Assembly: GCF_001665295.1 (NCBI RefSeq)
Contig: NZ_LZSE01000093.1
Coordinates: forward strand, 1 to 64,000
From: Mycobacterium sp. 1554424.7
GTDB taxonomy: Bacteria; Actinomycetota; Actinomycetes; Mycobacteriales; Mycobacteriaceae
Direction of reading: 5' to 3'
DNA length: 64,000 nt
Position 1 is the stretch's first letter; each line of letters opens with the position of its first letter. Below the pieces are notes generated by a model. The model made no database searches. It was not told where the DNA came from and saw nothing but the letters and a program-made list of their open reading frames with translations. A program made the translations under genes and the position numbers. Shown in pieces: positions 54,228-64,000 of the stretch.

Positions 54228-54240
54228 TACAGTGACTGAT
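54228..54240 (+). promoter_or_regulatory. Likely -10 element and start site for mkl
   Basis: TACAGT at 54228-54233 fits the mycobacterial TANNNT -10 consensus, with a purine start near 54239-54240. It gives a leader of about 52 bases before the ATG at 54292. The same bases read as the first codons of the M. tuberculosis Mkl annotation (MRYSD), but here that frame meets a TGA after five codons, so the conservation seems to be regulatory. Confidence 0.45.
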
Positions 54241-54291
54241 GCCACACAAAAGGGCAGGTGGCGGGCACGAGCGTCGACGGAAGGATTCCCC

Positions 54292-55305
54292 ATGGGCGTC
54301 GCTATCGAGGTGAGGGGGCTCACGAAGTCGTTCGGTCCCTCGAGAATTTGGGAAGACGTGACGTTGGATATCCCCGCCGGGGAGGTCAGCGTGCTCCTGG
54401 GGCCGTCGGGTACCGGCAAATCGGTTTTCCTGAAGTCCCTCATCGGCCTGCTGCGTCCGGAACGCGGCTCGATCATGATCGACGGCACCGACATCCTCGA
54501 GTGCTCGGCCAAGGAGCTCTACGAGATCCGCACGCTGTTCGGCGTCATGTTCCAGGACGGCGCGCTGTTCGGTTCGATGAACCTCTTCGACAACGCGGCT
54601 TTCCCGCTGCGCGAGCACACCAAGAAGAAGGAAAGCGAGATCCGTGACATCGTCATGGAGAAGCTGACCCTGGTCGGCCTCGGCGGCGACGAGAAGAAGT
54701 TCCCCGGTGAGATCTCCGGCGGTATGCGCAAGCGCGCCAGCCTGGCCCGGGCCCTGGTGATGGACCCGCAGATCATCCTGTGCGACGAGCCCGACTCCGG
54801 TCTGGACCCGGTCCGTACCGCCTACCTGAGCCAGCTGATCCTCGACATCAACGCCCAGATCGACGCCACCGTCCTGATCGTCACGCACAACATCAACATC
54901 GCCCGGACCGTGCCGGACAACATGGGCATGCTGTTCCGCCGCAAGCTGGTCATGTTCGGCCCGCGAGAGGTGCTGTTGACCAGCGATGAGCCCGTCGTGC
55001 GGCAGTTCCTCAACGGCCGGCGCATCGGGCCGATCGGCATGTCCGAGGAGAAGGACGAGGCGACCATGGCCGAGGAGCAGGCACTGCTCGACGCCGGTCA
55101 CCACGCCGGCGGCGTCGAGGAGATCGAGGGAGTGCCCCCGCAGATCGTCGCGACGCCAGGGATGCCGGAGCGCAAGGCGGTCGCGCGCCGCCAGGCCCGG
55201 GTGCGCGAGATCCTGCACACCCTGCCCAAGAACGCCCAGGCGGCCATCCTCGACGACCTCGAGGGCACTCACCGCTTCAAGGCCAACGAGTTCGGCGACT
55301 CGTAA
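54292..55305 (+). CDS. mkl: ABC transporter ATP-binding protein Mkl (MceG)
   Basis: This 337-residue ABC ATPase energises Mce lipid importers. It has Walker A LLGPSGTGKSVFLKSL (about residue 40), signature EISGGMRKRASLARAL and Walker B IILCDEPDSGLDPV, then VLIVTHNINIA with the H-loop. A C-terminal extension of about 90 residues (MSEEKDEATMAEEQALLD onward) is typical of MceG and stabilises its partners. The ATG at 54292 follows GGAAGG. An in-frame GTG at 54232 would add 20 residues (GRWRARASTEGFP) resembling the M. tuberculosis N-terminus. The gene is directly upstream of the rpoB region. Confidence 0.9.
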   Translation: MGVAIEVRGLTKSFGPSRIWEDVTLDIPAGEVSVLLGPSGTGKSVFLKSLIGLLRPERGSIMIDGTDILECSAKELYEIRTLFGVMFQDGALFGSMNLFDNAAFPLREHTKKKESEIRDIVMEKLTLVGLGGDEKKFPGEISGGMRKRASLARALVMDPQIILCDEPDSGLDPVRTAYLSQLILDINAQIDATVLIVTHNINIARTVPDNMGMLFRRKLVMFGPREVLLTSDEPVVRQFLNGRRIGPIGMSEEKDEATMAEEQALLDAGHHAGGVEEIEGVPPQIVATPGMPERKAVARRQARVREILHTLPKNAQAAILDDLEGTHRFKANEFGDS

Positions 55306-59205
<3,900 letters not shown>

Positions 59206-59222
59206 TCACTTTTGGTATCTAA

Positions 59223-63197
<3,975 letters not shown>

Positions 63198-63208
63198 TTA
63201 TTGCTGCG

Positions 63209-63237
63209 AAAAGCCCCGGGTTTTGCCCGGGGCTTTT
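63209..63237 (+). terminator. Intrinsic terminator of rpoBC
   Basis: The stem aaaagccccggg (63209-63220) pairs perfectly with cccggggctttt (63226-63237), around a five-base ttttg loop. It lies eleven bases after the rpoC stop and has T residues in the descending arm. Confidence 0.92.
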
Positions 63238-63260
63238 CCGTTCGCGGTTGGGCACCGTTA

Positions 63261-63320
63261 GCGCCGAGTGTGCGGCTAGCCGCACGGTCGGCGCCGAGTG
63301 TGCGGCTAGCCGCACACTCG
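63261..63320. repeat. Two direct 30-bp repeats, each containing a perfect palindrome
   Basis: Units 63261-63290 and 63291-63320 share gcgccgagtgtgcggctagc and the following cgcac, and differ only in their last bases. Each contains the 16-bp palindrome gtgcggctagccgcac (63270-63285 and 63300-63315). In the second unit the symmetry extends to 26 bp (63295-63320). It lies between the rpoC terminator and the endonuclease IV gene. It may be a mobile-type intergenic repeat or a regulatory stem. Confidence 0.88.
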
Positions 63321-63355
63321 CGGGCCCGTCGGCGCGGCTCAGTAGACTGGCCACC

Positions 63356-64000
63356 GTGCTCATCGGTTCGCACGTCCACCAGGACGATCCCCTGGCCGCC
63401 GCCCAGGCCGACGGCGCCGACGCCGTGCAGTTCTTCCTCGGCAACCCGCAGAGCTGGAAGAAGCCCAAGCCGCGCGACGACGCCGAGGCGCTGAAGGCGT
63501 CGTCCATTCCGCTGTACGTCCACGCGCCCTACCTGATCAACGTGGCGTCGGCCAACAACCGCATCCGCATCCCGTCGCGCAAGATCCTGCAAGACACCTG
63601 CGACGCGGCGTCGGCCATCAACGCGGCGGCGGTGATCGTGCACGGCGGCCACGCCGACGACAACGACATGGAGGCCGGGTTCGAGCGGTGGGTCAAGGCC
63701 CTGGACTACCTCGAGACGGACGTGCGCGTCTACCTGGAGAACACCGCCGGCGGCGAGCACGCCATGGCCCGCTACTTCGACACCATCGGCAGGCTCTGGG
63801 ATCACATCGGGGACAAGGGGATTGGCTTTTGTCTGGACACCTGCCACGCATGGGCCGCGGGTGAGGAGCTGATCGACGCGGTCGACCGGATCAAGGCCCT
63901 GACGGGCCGCATCGACCTGGTGCACTGCAATGACTCGAGGGACGCGGCGGGCTCGGGCGCCGACCGGCACGCCAACTTCGGCACCGGCCAGATCGACCCC
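63356..64000 (+). CDS. nfo: Endonuclease IV (partial, runs off the right edge)
   Basis: The first 215 codons of an AP endonuclease of the endonuclease IV family (end/Nfo; Rv0670 position after rpoC). The GTG at 63356 starts [21 protein letters not shown], and metal-site segments are visible: [32 protein letters not shown] and LVHCNDSRD, followed by [11 protein letters not shown]. These supply most of the zinc ligands (His, Glu, Asp). The enzyme cleaves 5' of abasic sites in base-excision repair. No stop codon occurs before the window ends. Confidence 0.95.
   Translation, partial: MLIGSHVHQDDPLAAAQADGADAVQFFLGNPQSWKKPKPRDDAEALKASSIPLYVHAPYLINVASANNRIRIPSRKILQDTCDAASAINAAAVIVHGGHADDNDMEAGFERWVKALDYLETDVRVYLENTAGGEHAMARYFDTIGRLWDHIGDKGIGFCLDTCHAWAAGEELIDAVDRIKALTGRIDLVHCNDSRDAAGSGADRHANFGTGQIDP

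Noticed and set aside
54232-54291. Frameshift mutation in the mkl N-terminus
   Set aside because: The frame with TGA matches only the first few codons of the M. tuberculosis annotation; a start at 54292 with a good ribosome binding site gives a complete ATPase, so no damage needs to be assumed.
63261-63320. A second transcription terminator after rpoC
   Set aside because: The palindromes lack loops and T-runs, are duplicated as units, and a proper terminator already exists at 63209-63237.

Overview
The window is a stretch of high-GC actinobacterial chromosome that can be placed in the genus Mycobacterium, most likely a slow grower. The diagnostic blocks are the fatty-acid synthase II dehydratase operon hadABC between rpmG and secE, four cyclopropane-synthase-like mycolate methyltransferases (mmaA4, mmaA3, mmaA2, mmaA1 by resemblance to the M. 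tuberculosis proteins as I remember them), LpqN, Mkl, and rpoB/rpoC in the usual mycobacterial setting. An mmaA3-like gene hints at methoxymycolate production. All comparisons with M. tuberculosis gene order here are from memory, not from a search.

Layout. 1-841: a fold-back in which part of galK is present twice in opposite orientations. 838-11,040: an accessory-like run with a crotonase, a zinc-ribbon/PAS-ANTAR pair, an F420-type oxidoreductase-like protein, the lpqN / GH92 alpha-mannosidase / membrane-flippase block (Rv0583c-Rv0585c in M. tuberculosis, not next to galK there), and two tandem class I methyltransferases. 11,055-15,321: a VTT-domain membrane protein, a SEC-C/TPR protein, a VapBC module with a striking nested operator, and a GNAT acetyltransferase. 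15,543-23,860: recC-recB-recD. 23,915-26,825: nitroreductase, membrane-anchored methyltransferase, cyanase and patatin lipase. 26,961-29,353: echA3, Rv0633c-like and Rv0634c-like genes. 29,365-34,608: a 56-bp tandem repeat, an orphan antitoxin-like gene, tRNA-Thr, tRNA-Met, rpmG, hadABC, tRNA-Trp, secE, nusG, rplK and rplA. 34,605-36,526: an ECF42-type sigma factor with its DGPF/YCII partner, sitting between rplA and the mmaA cluster. 36,623-44,802: mmaA4-A1, two LipG-like hydrolases around an ABC1-family kinase, and two DinB-like proteins. 44,842-50,533: a translationally coupled trio of GH38 mannosidase, SurA/PpiC-like protein (the gene usually called fabD2) and ROK sugar kinase. 50,769-55,305: rplJ-rplL with a structured leader, a TetR regulator divergent from a carotenoid-cleavage oxygenase, and mkl. 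55,696-64,000: rpoB, rpoC and the start of the endonuclease IV gene.

How the genes work together. The core is housekeeping information processing (ribosomal proteins, NusG, SecE, RNA polymerase, tRNAs, RecBCD-type proteins, endonuclease IV) interleaved with cell-envelope functions: HadABC elongate meromycolates, the MmaA enzymes decorate them, Mkl is the ATPase for Mce lipid importers, and two different mannosidase loci probably act on mannosylated glycans. Small regulatory modules (VapBC, ECF42/DGPF, TetR/carotenoid oxygenase, ANTAR) are inserted between these blocks.

The most unusual signals are the galK fold-back at the left edge, the symmetric four-half-site operator of vapBC, the pseudokinase-flippase fusion, the doubtful fabD2 assignment, and a likely promoter that coincides with the N-terminus assigned to Mkl in M. 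tuberculosis. I found no prophage, transposase, CRISPR array or rRNA.
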